Origin: Bacteroidia bacterium
GTDB taxonomy: Bacteria > Bacteroidota > Bacteroidia > AKYH767-A > OLB10
Assembly: GCA_016788065.1 (NCBI GenBank)
Contig: JAEUTI010000096.1
Span: 1-58,064, forward strand
DNA: 58,064 bases
Direction: 5' to 3'
Below, piece after piece: positions 8,468-17,994 of the stretch. Each line of letters begins with the position of its first letter. The first letter of the stretch is position 1. A model generated the notes under the pieces. The model had not been told where the DNA came from. It made no database searches and was given only the letters and a program-made list of their open reading frames with translations. A program made the position numbers and the translations under genes.

Positions 8468-9376
8468 TTACTTCAGAATATGAGATGAAGCTGCGCTCAG
8501 ATTTCCATCCACATACACTTCAATAACATAAGTACCGGGAGCAAAAACTCGCTCCTGCTCTTCCCATTTCAGGCATACATCCTGCTTGGAGTTATCATAA
8601 TTAATTTTTGTAGTGGCAGTGAATTGAACTTCTTCCCCAGAAGTAGCCATTTTAAAAGTACTGGATCCTTGTGAAGTTGCTCCCATTGTTTTTCCACCCG
8701 GTTCCACTATGCGAAGGTATACTTCTTTCTCACCGGCTTTTGCAATTTTATTTTCAAGTACCGAAAAACATACTTCCATTTTGTTGGTACGTTTTGCCAT
8801 TGCTGTTTCAGAATATTTTGAGCTACCACGTTTCTTGTAGGACTTCACATTCATGTATTCAGACTTGAGTACAGAAGCAGTATTCACAGTGGTCTCGAGA
8901 TTCTTAGATAGGTTCTCAACAGTGGTTGTGAGTTCCTGCTTATCCTTTTTCAGTTGATCATTTTCAACGAGAAGTTTATCAATTTTATCGAGATACTCAT
9001 CACGCAGCTTTTTTATTTCTTCCAACTCAGCACGAAGCTTTTTATTCAAAGCTGCAGAATTCTTCTCATTTTTCAGCATTTTTTCAATTCGTTCTTTTTG
9101 CTGATCGATAGTTGTGTTTGCCTCTGCAAGCAAGCTATCGAGACGTTCATTGATACCTTTGTACTGATTTAATTCCTGATAGGTATCACCAAGTTCCTTC
9201 TCAACTTCCATTTTGGCAGTCATCAAACTGTCCGTTTTAACTTCATACCCTTCAACAACAGTATTGGTGTTCTGCCATTGATAAATGTTAAGAATTCCTG
9301 ACAATGCCAGCAGGATTATCCAGATTTTGTTGTTCCCACCCTTTTTCTCAGTAGCGGGGTTTGATTTGTTTTCCAT
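8468..9376 (-). CDS. Membrane-anchored coiled-coil protein, unknown function
   Basis: The 302-residue protein has a short basic N-terminus, one membrane segment (about 17-34, KIWIILLALSGILNIYQW), then a long coiled coil (about 50-165) rich in Glu, Lys and Leu heptads (for example ERLDSLLAEANTTIDQQKER). A C-terminal domain of about 125 residues (175-302) looks beta-rich and contains two cysteines (VCFSVLENK and VCLKWEE). The likely topology is a small cytoplasmic tail with coiled coil and C-terminal domain outside the inner membrane. Similar proteins occur throughout Bacteroidota as hypothetical proteins; I do not know a function. The gene is downstream of tsaD on the same strand, 127 bases apart, and ends at the shared terminator. 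Confidence 0.8.
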   Translation of the reverse strand: MENKSNPATEKKGGNNKIWIILLALSGILNIYQWQNTNTVVEGYEVKTDSLMTAKMEVEKELGDTYQELNQYKGINERLDSLLAEANTTIDQQKERIEKMLKNEKNSAALNKKLRAELEEIKKLRDEYLDKIDKLLVENDQLKKDKQELTTTVENLSKNLETTVNTASVLKSEYMNVKSYKKRGSSKYSETAMAKRTNKMEVCFSVLENKIAKAGEKEVYLRIVEPGGKTMGATSQGSSTFKMATSGEEVQFTATTKINYDNSKQDVCLKWEEQERVFAPGTYVIEVYVDGNLSAASSHILK

Positions 9377-9503
9377 GGTTTTGGTAGCTATAATTAATTT
9401 GTTGGTTTATGAAACACTTCCGTGTAACCAATTGATAATGCGAAGGTAAATGGTTAAATAGGGGTAATTCCCCCGCTGGATCGAAACTTATCCACAATTC
9501 ATT

Positions 9504-10529
9504 TCACAATCCTGCAAAACGGGCAAAAGGAGCGGTTTTCTGGGAGGCAAATTCACCTTTCAGAAACTTATAGTAACCTGCAACAGCAATCATGGCTGCA
9601 TTATCGGTGCAAAATTGAAAAGGCGGGATAAATAAATCCCAGCCATTTTCTTTGGCGGTTTCCAAAAGCGCGCTCCTAAGGCCGGAATTGGCACTTACCC
9701 CACCAGCAATAGCAATGGTTTTAATGCCGGTTTGTTCGGAAGCTAATTTAAGTTTCCGCAACAGAATAGCTACAATAGTAGCCTGCACCGAAGCACAAAT
9801 ATCATTCAGATGGGATTCGGTAAAAGCAGGGTCTTCCTGCTGCCTTTTATTCAGGAAATATAAAATTGAAGTTTTAAGACCACTGAAACTGAAATCAAGA
9901 TTAGGCACTTGTGGATGTGGGAATCGAAAAGCTTCCGGATTACCCAACTTAGCCAACTGATCTATAACCGGTCCACCCGGATATGGCAGTCCAATAATTT
10001 TGGCAATTTTATCAAAAGCCTCTCCGGCAGCATCGTCTTGTGTCTGTCCAATGAGCTCAAAATCATTATATTCCCTAACAATTATCAATTGAGTGTGACC
10101 TCCCGAAACAGTAAGGCAAAGGAATGGGAAAGTTGGTGTGCGGGATTCTATATCCGGTAAACGGGCAAAGTGAGCCAAAACATGGGCTTGCATATGATTC
10201 ACTTCAATAATCGGTATTCCTAATGCCAGACCAAATGACTTAGCGAAAGAGGATCCAACCATCAGGGCACCTAACAAACCCGGTCCATTCGTAAATGCTA
10301 TGGCATCAAGGTCTTTTTTACTTACATTTGCCTGACGGAGAGCCTGATCGACAACAGGAATGATATGCTGCTGGTGAGCCCTGGAAGCCAATTCAGGGAC
10401 CACTCCACCAAAGGCCTCATGAACCTTTTGTCCGGCAACAACATTGGCAAGAATTTTGTCATTCACGCTCACCGCAGCAGCAGTATCGTCGCAAGATGAT
10501 TCAATTCCTAATATGAATACCGGTTTCAT
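9504..10529 (-). CDS. tsaD: tRNA N6-adenosine threonylcarbamoyltransferase TsaD
   Basis: TsaD transfers the threonylcarbamoyl group from threonylcarbamoyl-AMP to A37 of tRNAs that read ANN codons, working with TsaB and TsaE. The 341-residue product starts GIESSCDDTAAAV and has the metal ligands His112 and His116 in NHMQAHVLAHF, the nucleotide loop TVSGGHTQLI, and the C-terminal block CTDNAAMIA with the third metal ligand Asp. The start at 10529 is preferred over one at 10562 because the family begins directly before the beta-strand FILGIESS, and because a TAATTTTG element (10569-10562, minus strand) abuts the longer start. The length agrees with the family (about 340). tsaB and tsaE are not in the window. 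Confidence 0.96.
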   Translation of the reverse strand: MKPVFILGIESSCDDTAAAVSVNDKILANVVAGQKVHEAFGGVVPELASRAHQQHIIPVVDQALRQANVSKKDLDAIAFTNGPGLLGALMVGSSFAKSFGLALGIPIIEVNHMQAHVLAHFARLPDIESRTPTFPFLCLTVSGGHTQLIIVREYNDFELIGQTQDDAAGEAFDKIAKIIGLPYPGGPVIDQLAKLGNPEAFRFPHPQVPNLDFSFSGLKTSILYFLNKRQQEDPAFTESHLNDICASVQATIVAILLRKLKLASEQTGIKTIAIAGGVSANSGLRSALLETAKENGWDLFIPPFQFCTDNAAMIAVAGYYKFLKGEFASQKTAPFARFAGL

Positions 10530-10639
10530 AAATAATTTACATTCGATTGGTGTAACCGGCACAAAATTACGTTATCAGATCGAACAACCTATTAAACAAT
10601 TGTATTCCTATTAAAAAGTTCCTCAAAATAACTGCAATT

Positions 10640-13600
10640 GTGCTTTTCAGCCTGTTCCTGCTGACCATAGGACTGGTATATAGCATCCGCATCCCGGCTG
10701 TCCAGACATGGATTGTGCAACGGGTCACAGCTTATCTTTCTGATGAACTAAAAGCTAAGGTTTCAATCGACGCAATACATCTGGAATTTATTAAGACGCT
10801 TTCAATAAAAGGTATTTATGTTGAAGACCTGCATAAAGATACTTTGCTATATGCTTCGGAAATAAATACCTCCATAGAAATGTTCGCTCCGGGGCAAAAC
10901 AAAATATACCTTTCAGGAATAACTCTAAATGATGGTATTGTAAAGATTCAAAAATATCCCAATGAAAAAGGTTTGAATTTTAAATTCATTATCGATTATT
11001 TCGATTCGGGCAGTAAAGATACAACCGCTTCAAAACCGTTTGATTTTAATCCCGGCGAAATAGAATTAACCAATATGCAATTTGTTTATCGGGACAACCG
11101 GTACAACGATTATTTCAAAGGGGTAGATTTTGATGACATAAGATTATTAAACCTGAATGCTACTGTACAAGATTTCAAACTTGAAGAAGATACCGTTTTT
11201 GCATCTATTGAAAATATAAGCTTTACAGAAAAAAGCGGGTTTGAAATTGAATATTTTGAGGCCAGTGCCAAATTCACACCGGTTAGAATGGAATTTGAAA
11301 ACCTGCTGATTAAAACCACTGAGTCACAAATTCAAGGGGCAATAACTTTCATTTACGAAGATTTTGAAGACTTTGATGATTTCATTCATAAAGTCAGGAT
11401 CAACTCACAATTTGAAGAAAGTAATTTATCATCAAACGACCTTGTTTATTTTGCAACAGAGCTAGAGGGTCTCGATAAAACTATTGAATTCAGCGGAAAA
11501 GTAAGGGGTACAATTGATCAATTAAGAGGAAAAAACCTGAACATTGCGTTTGCAGATCACTCTACGTTCAAAGGCGATATCAGCATTGCCGGTCTACCCG
11601 ACTTCAATGAATCATTTTTTGACCTTGTTGTAGAAGAGCTGGCAACAGACTATGATGAAATCGAATCTATCCCTGTATATCCTTTTACCGGAAACGAAAA
11701 CATAGATTTGCCAGACAATTTAGCAACACTGGGCGCAGTCAAAATATCTGGAAAATTCACCGGATTCTTAAATGACTTTGTTGCTTATGGAAATGCGCAA
11801 ACTGAATTAGGATATGTATCATCTGACTTAAATTTAAAAATTGAGGATGACTTTGATAAGAGTTCCTATTCAGGGCACTTATCTGCTATCGGTTTTGATA
11901 TTGGAACACTAAGTAACAACAGCAACATTTTAGGAAAAACCACATTCAAAACTCAGGTAACAGGAAACGGATTTTCACTTGCAAAGGTAAATGCCAAGAT
12001 GGATGGCAACATTACTTCACTCTTTTTGAATGGTTATGATTATAAAAACATAACCGTAAATGGAACAATTTCACGCAAATTATTCAATGGAATACTAAAT
12101 GTAAATGAAAACAATCTGGGACTTGACTTTAAAGGAAATATCGATTTAAGTCATAAACTACCTGTTTTCGATTTCAAAGCTGAAATTAAAAATGCTCATT
12201 TAGCCAAATTAAACCTTATTAACAGAGACTCCTCTGCAACACTAAACACCACAGCAGAAATAAAAATTAAAGGCTCTGATATAGATAACATGACGGGATA
12301 TGTGAATTTAAAAAATACGCACTATTCTGAATTGAATGATTCTATAACCATAAAATCTATTGTCTATAACTCTGAAGTAAACGGAAATATTCAAAATGCA
12401 TCACTAAAATCAGATATAGCAAATTTTGATCTTACTGGTACCTACAAACGGACTACCATGTTTGGAGAAATACAGGAACTGATTGCAACCTATGTTCCTG
12501 CATTGCAACCAGGCAAGACTAATAAGGCGGATGTCCTGAAAATGAATTATCAGTTAAGCTTTGGTCAGACAGATCCGCTATTTGAAATTTTCATGCCCGA
12601 ATTAATGATTAGTCCTGGCACACGTATTTCAGGCAATATTGATAACGTTACAAAAAACATAACCCTTGATGTCAAATCAGATAGCATAAGGTATGATGAT
12701 TTCCTTTTTGAAGGAACTAACATTGGAATCACAACTTCCGGTCAACGGCTTTTAGTGAACAACAACATGCAATTGATTACAATTAATGATACATTAAAAT
12801 TAGCAAATTTCCGTATCAATGGCAATACAGATAAAAACAGCTCAACATTTTCCATTTTAGGTTCTGCACGAGATAGTAACCTAACCAAATTTGAGATTAA
12901 CTGCCAGACAAATTATTTAGCCACAGGACAAGTGCAGTTTAAATTCATGCCTTCCAACATTGAAATCAATGACAAAATATGGAATATTGATGAAAACAAT
13001 TCGGCATTAATTGACTCAGGAAAGGTGACAATCAGCAATCTTTCTCTTTCTTCGGGAGATCACAAAATTGATATTGGCGGAACTGTATCAGCAAATCTGA
13101 ATGACAAATTAACTATATCATTAACCAACTTTGACACACGGGATATCAATCCAATTCTTGCGTTGTATGATGTTGATATGGGAGGTTATGCAACCGGAAC
13201 CGGTACATTTTCAGGGATTTTAAAAACACCTGGCATAACGTCAGATATGTTTATCAAAGATCTTCAACTTTACGGCGATACTTTAGGTGATGCAAAAATT
13301 GATTTTGGTTTTATTTTAAATGAGAAAAAAATTACAGTTGATGCTTTAGTAGATCGTGGCGGTATAAAAAACATTGAAGTAAAAGGGAAATATTTTATTG
13401 CAGAAAAAAATGATTCGTTAGATTTCAAAATCACCATGCAAAAAACAAATCTTTCTGCATTTAGTGGATATGCAAAAGATCTGATCTCAGAACTAAGAGG
13501 AAAAGCATCAGGCGAACTACGAATTACAGGACTTGCGAGCAAGCCTGTCATGAAAGGAAAAATCCGTTTGCAGCAAACAAGTTTCAGGTTTGATTATCTG

Positions 13601-15034
13601 AACACACATTACAACTTATCGGAAGAAGTTGAATTTGAAGAAAATTACTTCCGGTTTAAAAATTTTACAGTTAATGATGAAAACGGCAATCAGGCAAAAG
13701 TTGATGGCTATGTTTATCATGATCATTTATCCGATTTTGTGCTTTCATTTGATATAACAGCAAGAAATTTCCAGATGCTGAATACCAGTATGGCACAAAA
13801 CGATTTATATTATGGAAAAGCATATGGTTCCGGTATTGTAAAAGTCAGAGGGCCACTCGATTTAATTGATATTGATCTTGCCCTGAAAACAGAAAAAAAC
13901 ACGCAAATATTTATTCCGTTAAGTAATCCGGAAGAAGTTTCTAGCAGCAGCTTCATTAATTTCATTACTCATGATGGAGAAAACCAGTTAGCACAATCAG
14001 GTGAAGTAGATTTCTCAGGTATTAACATGAACTTTGAACTGGACGTTACAAACGATGCCGAAATTCAACTCATATTCGATTCAAAAATCGGTGATATTAT
14101 TAAAGGCCGGGGCACCGGAAATATTAATATGACTATTAATGCTCAGGGAGAATTTAAAATGTATGGTGATTATCAGGTCAGTAATGGCGATTACCTTTTC
14201 ACGCTACAGAATCTGATCAATAAAAAATTCACCATTAATCCGGGCGGAACAATCCGATGGAGCGGTGATCCTTATGATGCTATTATTGATCTGGAAGGAG
14301 TGTACAAATTACGTGCGAGTTTATACGATTTATTCCAGGATACGACTTTCAAGAAGCGGGTTCCGGTGGAGGTTCAGCTCAGCTTGAAAGATGAATTATT
14401 CAATCCTACTATTCAGTTTCAAATTAAAGTTCCGGACATAGACCCAACTGCTGAGACGCTTATTAACAGATATATTTCAACCGAACAGGAAAAGAGCAGA
14501 CAAACCATGAGTCTGCTTGTATTAAACCGCTTTTCAAGAGCAGCAGAAGTTGAATATGCAGGCACATCTTCCTCCGGAGTATCTGCAAACGCTACAGAGT
14601 TTTTGTCGCAACAACTCAGTGTTTGGGCTTCACAAATTTCAGAATCTATTAATGTGGGTGTTAATTATCGGGCAGCAGATGCATTCAGCCAGGAAGAATT
14701 GGAAATAGCTGTATCAACACAGCTCTTCAATGATCGTGTTACACTGGATGGAAACGTTGGTGTTTCCGATAATAATAGTACCAGTCAAAACACATCCAAT
14801 CTTGTTGGTGATTTCAACGTGGAAGTTAAAGTAAGTGAAGACGGGAAATTCCGTTTCAGGGCATTTAATAAAACTATCAATAACAGTGTTCTCAATAACT
14901 ATAATTCACCCTATACCCAAGGTGTGGGTGTTTTTTACCGGGAGGAGTTTGATACGATTGGCGAGTTAATCCGTAAGTTCCGTGATAAATTCCGGAAAAA
15001 AGATGAACCTGCCGATGCAATGATTTCTCAATAA
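10640..15034 (+). CDS. TamB-like translocation/assembly protein (DUF490)
   Basis: This very large envelope protein (1464 residues from GTG at 10640) has an N-terminal membrane anchor (VLFSLFLLTIGLVYSI) followed by over 1000 residues of repeating beta-strands, as in AsmA/TamB/YhdP proteins that bridge the periplasm and move lipids or assist outer-membrane proteins. The C-terminal DUF490 domain is clear (about 1150-1420: GRGTGNINMTINAQGEFKMY, YLFTLQNLINKKFTINPGG, TIRWSGDPYDAII). The start is uncertain: the frame is open from 10556, yet GTG at 10640 is the only ATG, GTG or TTG in it before the anchor. It would remove the basic residues IKKFLK that normally precede the anchor, so an ATT start at 10610 is conceivable. 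No Omp85-type TamA partner is adjacent. The gene diverges from tsaD. Confidence 0.88.
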   Translation: MLFSLFLLTIGLVYSIRIPAVQTWIVQRVTAYLSDELKAKVSIDAIHLEFIKTLSIKGIYVEDLHKDTLLYASEINTSIEMFAPGQNKIYLSGITLNDGIVKIQKYPNEKGLNFKFIIDYFDSGSKDTTASKPFDFNPGEIELTNMQFVYRDNRYNDYFKGVDFDDIRLLNLNATVQDFKLEEDTVFASIENISFTEKSGFEIEYFEASAKFTPVRMEFENLLIKTTESQIQGAITFIYEDFEDFDDFIHKVRINSQFEESNLSSNDLVYFATELEGLDKTIEFSGKVRGTIDQLRGKNLNIAFADHSTFKGDISIAGLPDFNESFFDLVVEELATDYDEIESIPVYPFTGNENIDLPDNLATLGAVKISGKFTGFLNDFVAYGNAQTELGYVSSDLNLKIEDDFDKSSYSGHLSAIGFDIGTLSNNSNILGKTTFKTQVTGNGFSLAKVNAKMDGNITSLFLNGYDYKNITVNGTISRKLFNGILNVNENNLGLDFKGNIDLSHKLPVFDFKAEIKNAHLAKLNLINRDSSATLNTTAEIKIKGSDIDNMTGYVNLKNTHYSELNDSITIKSIVYNSEVNGNIQNASLKSDIANFDLTGTYKRTTMFGEIQELIATYVPALQPGKTNKADVLKMNYQLSFGQTDPLFEIFMPELMISPGTRISGNIDNVTKNITLDVKSDSIRYDDFLFEGTNIGITTSGQRLLVNNNMQLITINDTLKLANFRINGNTDKNSSTFSILGSARDSNLTKFEINCQTNYLATGQVQFKFMPSNIEINDKIWNIDENNSALIDSGKVTISNLSLSSGDHKIDIGGTVSANLNDKLTISLTNFDTRDINPILALYDVDMGGYATGTGTFSGILKTPGITSDMFIKDLQLYGDTLGDAKIDFGFILNEKKITVDALVDRGGIKNIEVKGKYFIAEKNDSLDFKITMQKTNLSAFSGYAKDLISELRGKASGELRITGLASKPVMKGKIRLQQTSFRFDYLNTHYNLSEEVEFEENYFRFKNFTVNDENGNQAKVDGYVYHDHLSDFVLSFDITARNFQMLNTSMAQNDLYYGKAYGSGIVKVRGPLDLIDIDLALKTEKNTQIFIPLSNPEEVSSSSFINFITHDGENQLAQSGEVDFSGINMNFELDVTNDAEIQLIFDSKIGDIIKGRGTGNINMTINAQGEFKMYGDYQVSNGDYLFTLQNLINKKFTINPGGTIRWSGDPYDAIIDLEGVYKLRASLYDLFQDTTFKKRVPVEVQLSLKDELFNPTIQFQIKVPDIDPTAETLINRYISTEQEKSRQTMSLLVLNRFSRAAEVEYAGTSSSGVSANATEFLSQQLSVWASQISESINVGVNYRAADAFSQEELEIAVSTQLFNDRVTLDGNVGVSDNNSTSQNTSNLVGDFNVEVKVSEDGKFRFRAFNKTINNSVLNNYNSPYTQGVGVFYREEFDTIGELIRKFRDKFRKKDEPADAMISQ

Positions 15035-15104
15035 GTTACTTTGAGTGAGGGATATACTTTTTTGTATTTTTTTTGAAGTACTATTAAAAAACAAAGGAAA
15101 AACT

Positions 15105-15112
15105 TACTTTTG
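15105..15112 (+). promoter_or_regulatory. Possible -7 element of the TonB receptor gene
   Basis: TACTTTTG matches TAnnTTTG and sits 20 bases before the start codon at 15133. A TTG at 15073-15075 is 29 bases away, longer than usual, so the -33 box is uncertain. Confidence 0.4.
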
Positions 15113-15132
15113 GAAGAAGCAATCATCCCTTT

Positions 15133-17949
15133 ATGAAGCATAACAATCAGAGGAACCTAGCTAGACAACTTTTTAACTTACTGTTTATCATATGTTTATG
15201 CCCCCTTTCAGCGTTTGCCCAACAAACTTTGAACGGTGTAATAAAAGACAATAAAACTAACGAGACACTCATTGGAGCCAATGTGGTAATTAAAGGAACC
15301 ACCACGGGCGCACAAACAGATCTCGATGGAAAATTTAAAATCACAACGGATTTACCTTTACCCGTAACACTGGTTATCTCTTACATTGGATACATCCAAC
15401 AAGAATTTGTTGTAAAAGCCAACACCGCGATAACTATTAAACTTCAGGCAAATGAAGTTTTGTTGAAGGATGTAGAAGTAGTAGGCAGCAGGATTTCCGA
15501 GAAACAAAAAGAAGCTCCAATGACTGTTGAGTCGATGGATGTGATTGCCATAAAGGAGACTCCGGCTGCAAATTTTTATGAAGGACTGGGACAATTGAAA
15601 GGTGTGGATCTTACATCAGCAAGCATAGGATTTAAGGTGATAAACACCAGGGGATTCAACAGTACTTCTCCGGTAAGATCACTTCAGATTATTGATGGAG
15701 TTGACAATGCATCACCCGGACTTAATTTCTCACTAGGAAATTTTTTAGGTGCATCAGATCTGGATGTCAGTAAAGTTGATTTGGCAGTTGGAGCTAACTC
15801 CGCATTTTACGGACCGAATGCATTTAACGGAGTAATCAGCATGACCACCAGAAGTCCGTTTATTAATCCCGGGCTTGAATTTTCATTCAAGGTTGGAAAC
15901 AGGGGACTGATTGAAAATGCAGTTCGTTTTGCAGACGTTATTAAAAACAAAAAAGGTATTGAGAAGTTTGGATATAAATTCAACATATTTTACCTTAAAG
16001 TTAATGACTGGGAAGCTGAGAACCTGAGTGCAACTCCACAATCGAGAAGTGAAGCTACAAACCCTGGTGGTTATGATGCAGTGAATGTTTATGGTGATGA
16101 ATATCAAAATGGTTTTGATCTGAATCAAAATTCAAAAGACTATCCCGGACTGGGAGTCATCTCACGAAGAGGTTATTTTGAAAAGGATTTGGTTGATTAC
16201 AATACATCAAATCTGAAAATAGGAACTGCTCTTCATTACAAATTAAGACCTGAAACGGAACTTATTGTTGCCTCAAATTTTGGTACAGGAACAACCATTT
16301 ACCAGGGCGACAACCGATATTCTCTGAAAGATATCAGGTTCTACCAAAACAGGTTTGAAATCAGAAAACAGGACAAATGGTTCTTAAGAGCCTATGCGAC
16401 TCATGAAGATGCAGGAAAATCTTATGATGCTTTTTTCACTGCTTTACTCATGCAAAATTCCGCAAAGAGTAATGGCGACTGGTATCAGGACTATATTGAT
16501 TACTGGTTTATCAACGTTAAAAATAATCTTCAGACGTTACCAGGATTTCCTCAGCCAAATCAATATGCAACTTACGAAGAATACCTGAGTGCTATCAATC
16601 CATTTTTAAGTCAGAATTATCCAGATACCCTTAATTACTATCATAACCTTACCCAGGCATTTGTAAATGGAGTTGGAAACCCTCTGAATGAAAACAGTGC
16701 GTTTTATGAACCAGGCAGTTTTCAATTTGATACAGCATTTGCAAATATTACCAGTAGAAAATCATTTTCTGAAGGAGGATCAAGACTATATGATAAGTCT
16801 GCACTATACCATGTTCATGGGGAATATAAATTCACACCAAAATTTATGGACATTGTAATCGGCGCAAATTACCGTTGGTATCTTCCTGAATCGGATGGCA
16901 CTATTTTCAGTGATACCATGGGTGTAAAAATCCGAAATGAAGAAGGTGGTGCTTATGCAGGTGTTGAAAAGAAGTTCTTGAAAGACAAACTCAAACTAAG
17001 TGCAACAGCGCGGGTTGATAAGAATAAAAATTTCGACTACCTCTTCTCCCCTGCTGTTTCTGCTGTTTACCTTCCCGGGGAAGAAAAAGTTATCAGAGCT
17101 TCCTTCTCATCCGCAATCAGAAATCCAACTCTTGCCGATCAGTATTTATACTATCCTGTAGGAAGAGCAATTTTAATTGGAAACAAAGATGGGTTTGATG
17201 GATTGGTTACTGTACCATCTCTCATTAATTTTTATGATTTCAATAAAAAATTTGATACACTGGAATTTTTCAACGTAAAGGCCGTGCGTCCCGAAGAAGT
17301 GAAATCATTGGAGATTGGATACCGGACTACTATTGCAAAGCGTCTATATCTAGATGCAAGCGCATATTATTCTTCGTATAAAAACTTTATAGGATATAAA
17401 ATTGGTGCAGATGTAGATACATTTCAGGTACCAATTATTTTTCCTCCTTTTTCATACACTGATTTACGCTTCAACAATGTTTTACGTGTAGCCACAAATG
17501 CAGAAGATATAGTAACCACGAGAGGAGTAACGGTTGGAATAAATTATTATCTTGGAAAATATTATGCGATTACCACAAATTACAGCTATAACGTACTAGA
17601 TTTAGGAGGCTCAGATGATCCTTTGATACCCGCATTTAATACCCCTGAACATAAATTTAACATTGGCTTTAATGGTCGTGACATCAATAACTTTAGCTTC
17701 AATGTGAATTATAAATGGGTAGATGGCTTCAACTATGAAGGGTCACCTCAATTTACCGGATACATTGAATCGTATGGAGTTGTAGATGCTCAGATCAACT
17801 ACAAATTCGACAAAGACAGACTTGTATTTAAGCTGGGATCATCTAATCTACTTGATAATCAACACTATGAAGTTTATGGTGGCCCACTTGTGGGTAGACT
17901 TTATTACTTTAGCATAATCATTTCAGCACCATCCAAAAATTTGAAGTAA
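15133..17949 (+). CDS. TonB-dependent outer-membrane receptor
   Basis: The 938-residue protein is an outer-membrane beta-barrel that imports a ligand using TonB energy. It has a signal peptide (about 1-29, ending PLSAFAQ), a carboxypeptidase-like regulatory domain (about 32-115: LNGVIKDNKTNETLIGANVV), a plug domain (about 125-235, with NTRGFNSTSPVRSLQIIDGV and NSAFYGPNAFNGVISM), and a 22-strand type barrel to the end. The last residue block (RLYYFSIIISAPSKNLK) is an unusual ending; classical receptors finish with an aromatic residue. There is no SusD-like partner, so this is not a typical polysaccharide-utilisation pair. The next gene, a T9SS-exported hydrolase-like protein, starts 45 bases downstream and may be cotranscribed. 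The ligand is unknown. Confidence 0.92.
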   Translation: MKHNNQRNLARQLFNLLFIICLCPLSAFAQQTLNGVIKDNKTNETLIGANVVIKGTTTGAQTDLDGKFKITTDLPLPVTLVISYIGYIQQEFVVKANTAITIKLQANEVLLKDVEVVGSRISEKQKEAPMTVESMDVIAIKETPAANFYEGLGQLKGVDLTSASIGFKVINTRGFNSTSPVRSLQIIDGVDNASPGLNFSLGNFLGASDLDVSKVDLAVGANSAFYGPNAFNGVISMTTRSPFINPGLEFSFKVGNRGLIENAVRFADVIKNKKGIEKFGYKFNIFYLKVNDWEAENLSATPQSRSEATNPGGYDAVNVYGDEYQNGFDLNQNSKDYPGLGVISRRGYFEKDLVDYNTSNLKIGTALHYKLRPETELIVASNFGTGTTIYQGDNRYSLKDIRFYQNRFEIRKQDKWFLRAYATHEDAGKSYDAFFTALLMQNSAKSNGDWYQDYIDYWFINVKNNLQTLPGFPQPNQYATYEEYLSAINPFLSQNYPDTLNYYHNLTQAFVNGVGNPLNENSAFYEPGSFQFDTAFANITSRKSFSEGGSRLYDKSALYHVHGEYKFTPKFMDIVIGANYRWYLPESDGTIFSDTMGVKIRNEEGGAYAGVEKKFLKDKLKLSATARVDKNKNFDYLFSPAVSAVYLPGEEKVIRASFSSAIRNPTLADQYLYYPVGRAILIGNKDGFDGLVTVPSLINFYDFNKKFDTLEFFNVKAVRPEEVKSLEIGYRTTIAKRLYLDASAYYSSYKNFIGYKIGADVDTFQVPIIFPPFSYTDLRFNNVLRVATNAEDIVTTRGVTVGINYYLGKYYAITTNYSYNVLDLGGSDDPLIPAFNTPEHKFNIGFNGRDINNFSFNVNYKWVDGFNYEGSPQFTGYIESYGVVDAQINYKFDKDRLVFKLGSSNLLDNQHYEVYGGPLVGRLYYFSIIISAPSKNLK

Positions 17950-17994
17950 TTTAGAGACCAAATAATGCAAAACTTAAATCTTAATATAACTAAC

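Noticed and set aside
9461..9473. Short hairpin GGGG-TAATT-CCCC
   Set aside because: Four base pairs only and no T-run; too weak to annotate.
9488..9496. Perfect DnaA box TTATCCACA near tsaD
   Set aside because: It is a single copy; I found no cluster of boxes, AT-rich unwinding region or dnaA gene, and dnaN lies 13 kb away in this phylum's usual separate location. Not evidence for an origin.
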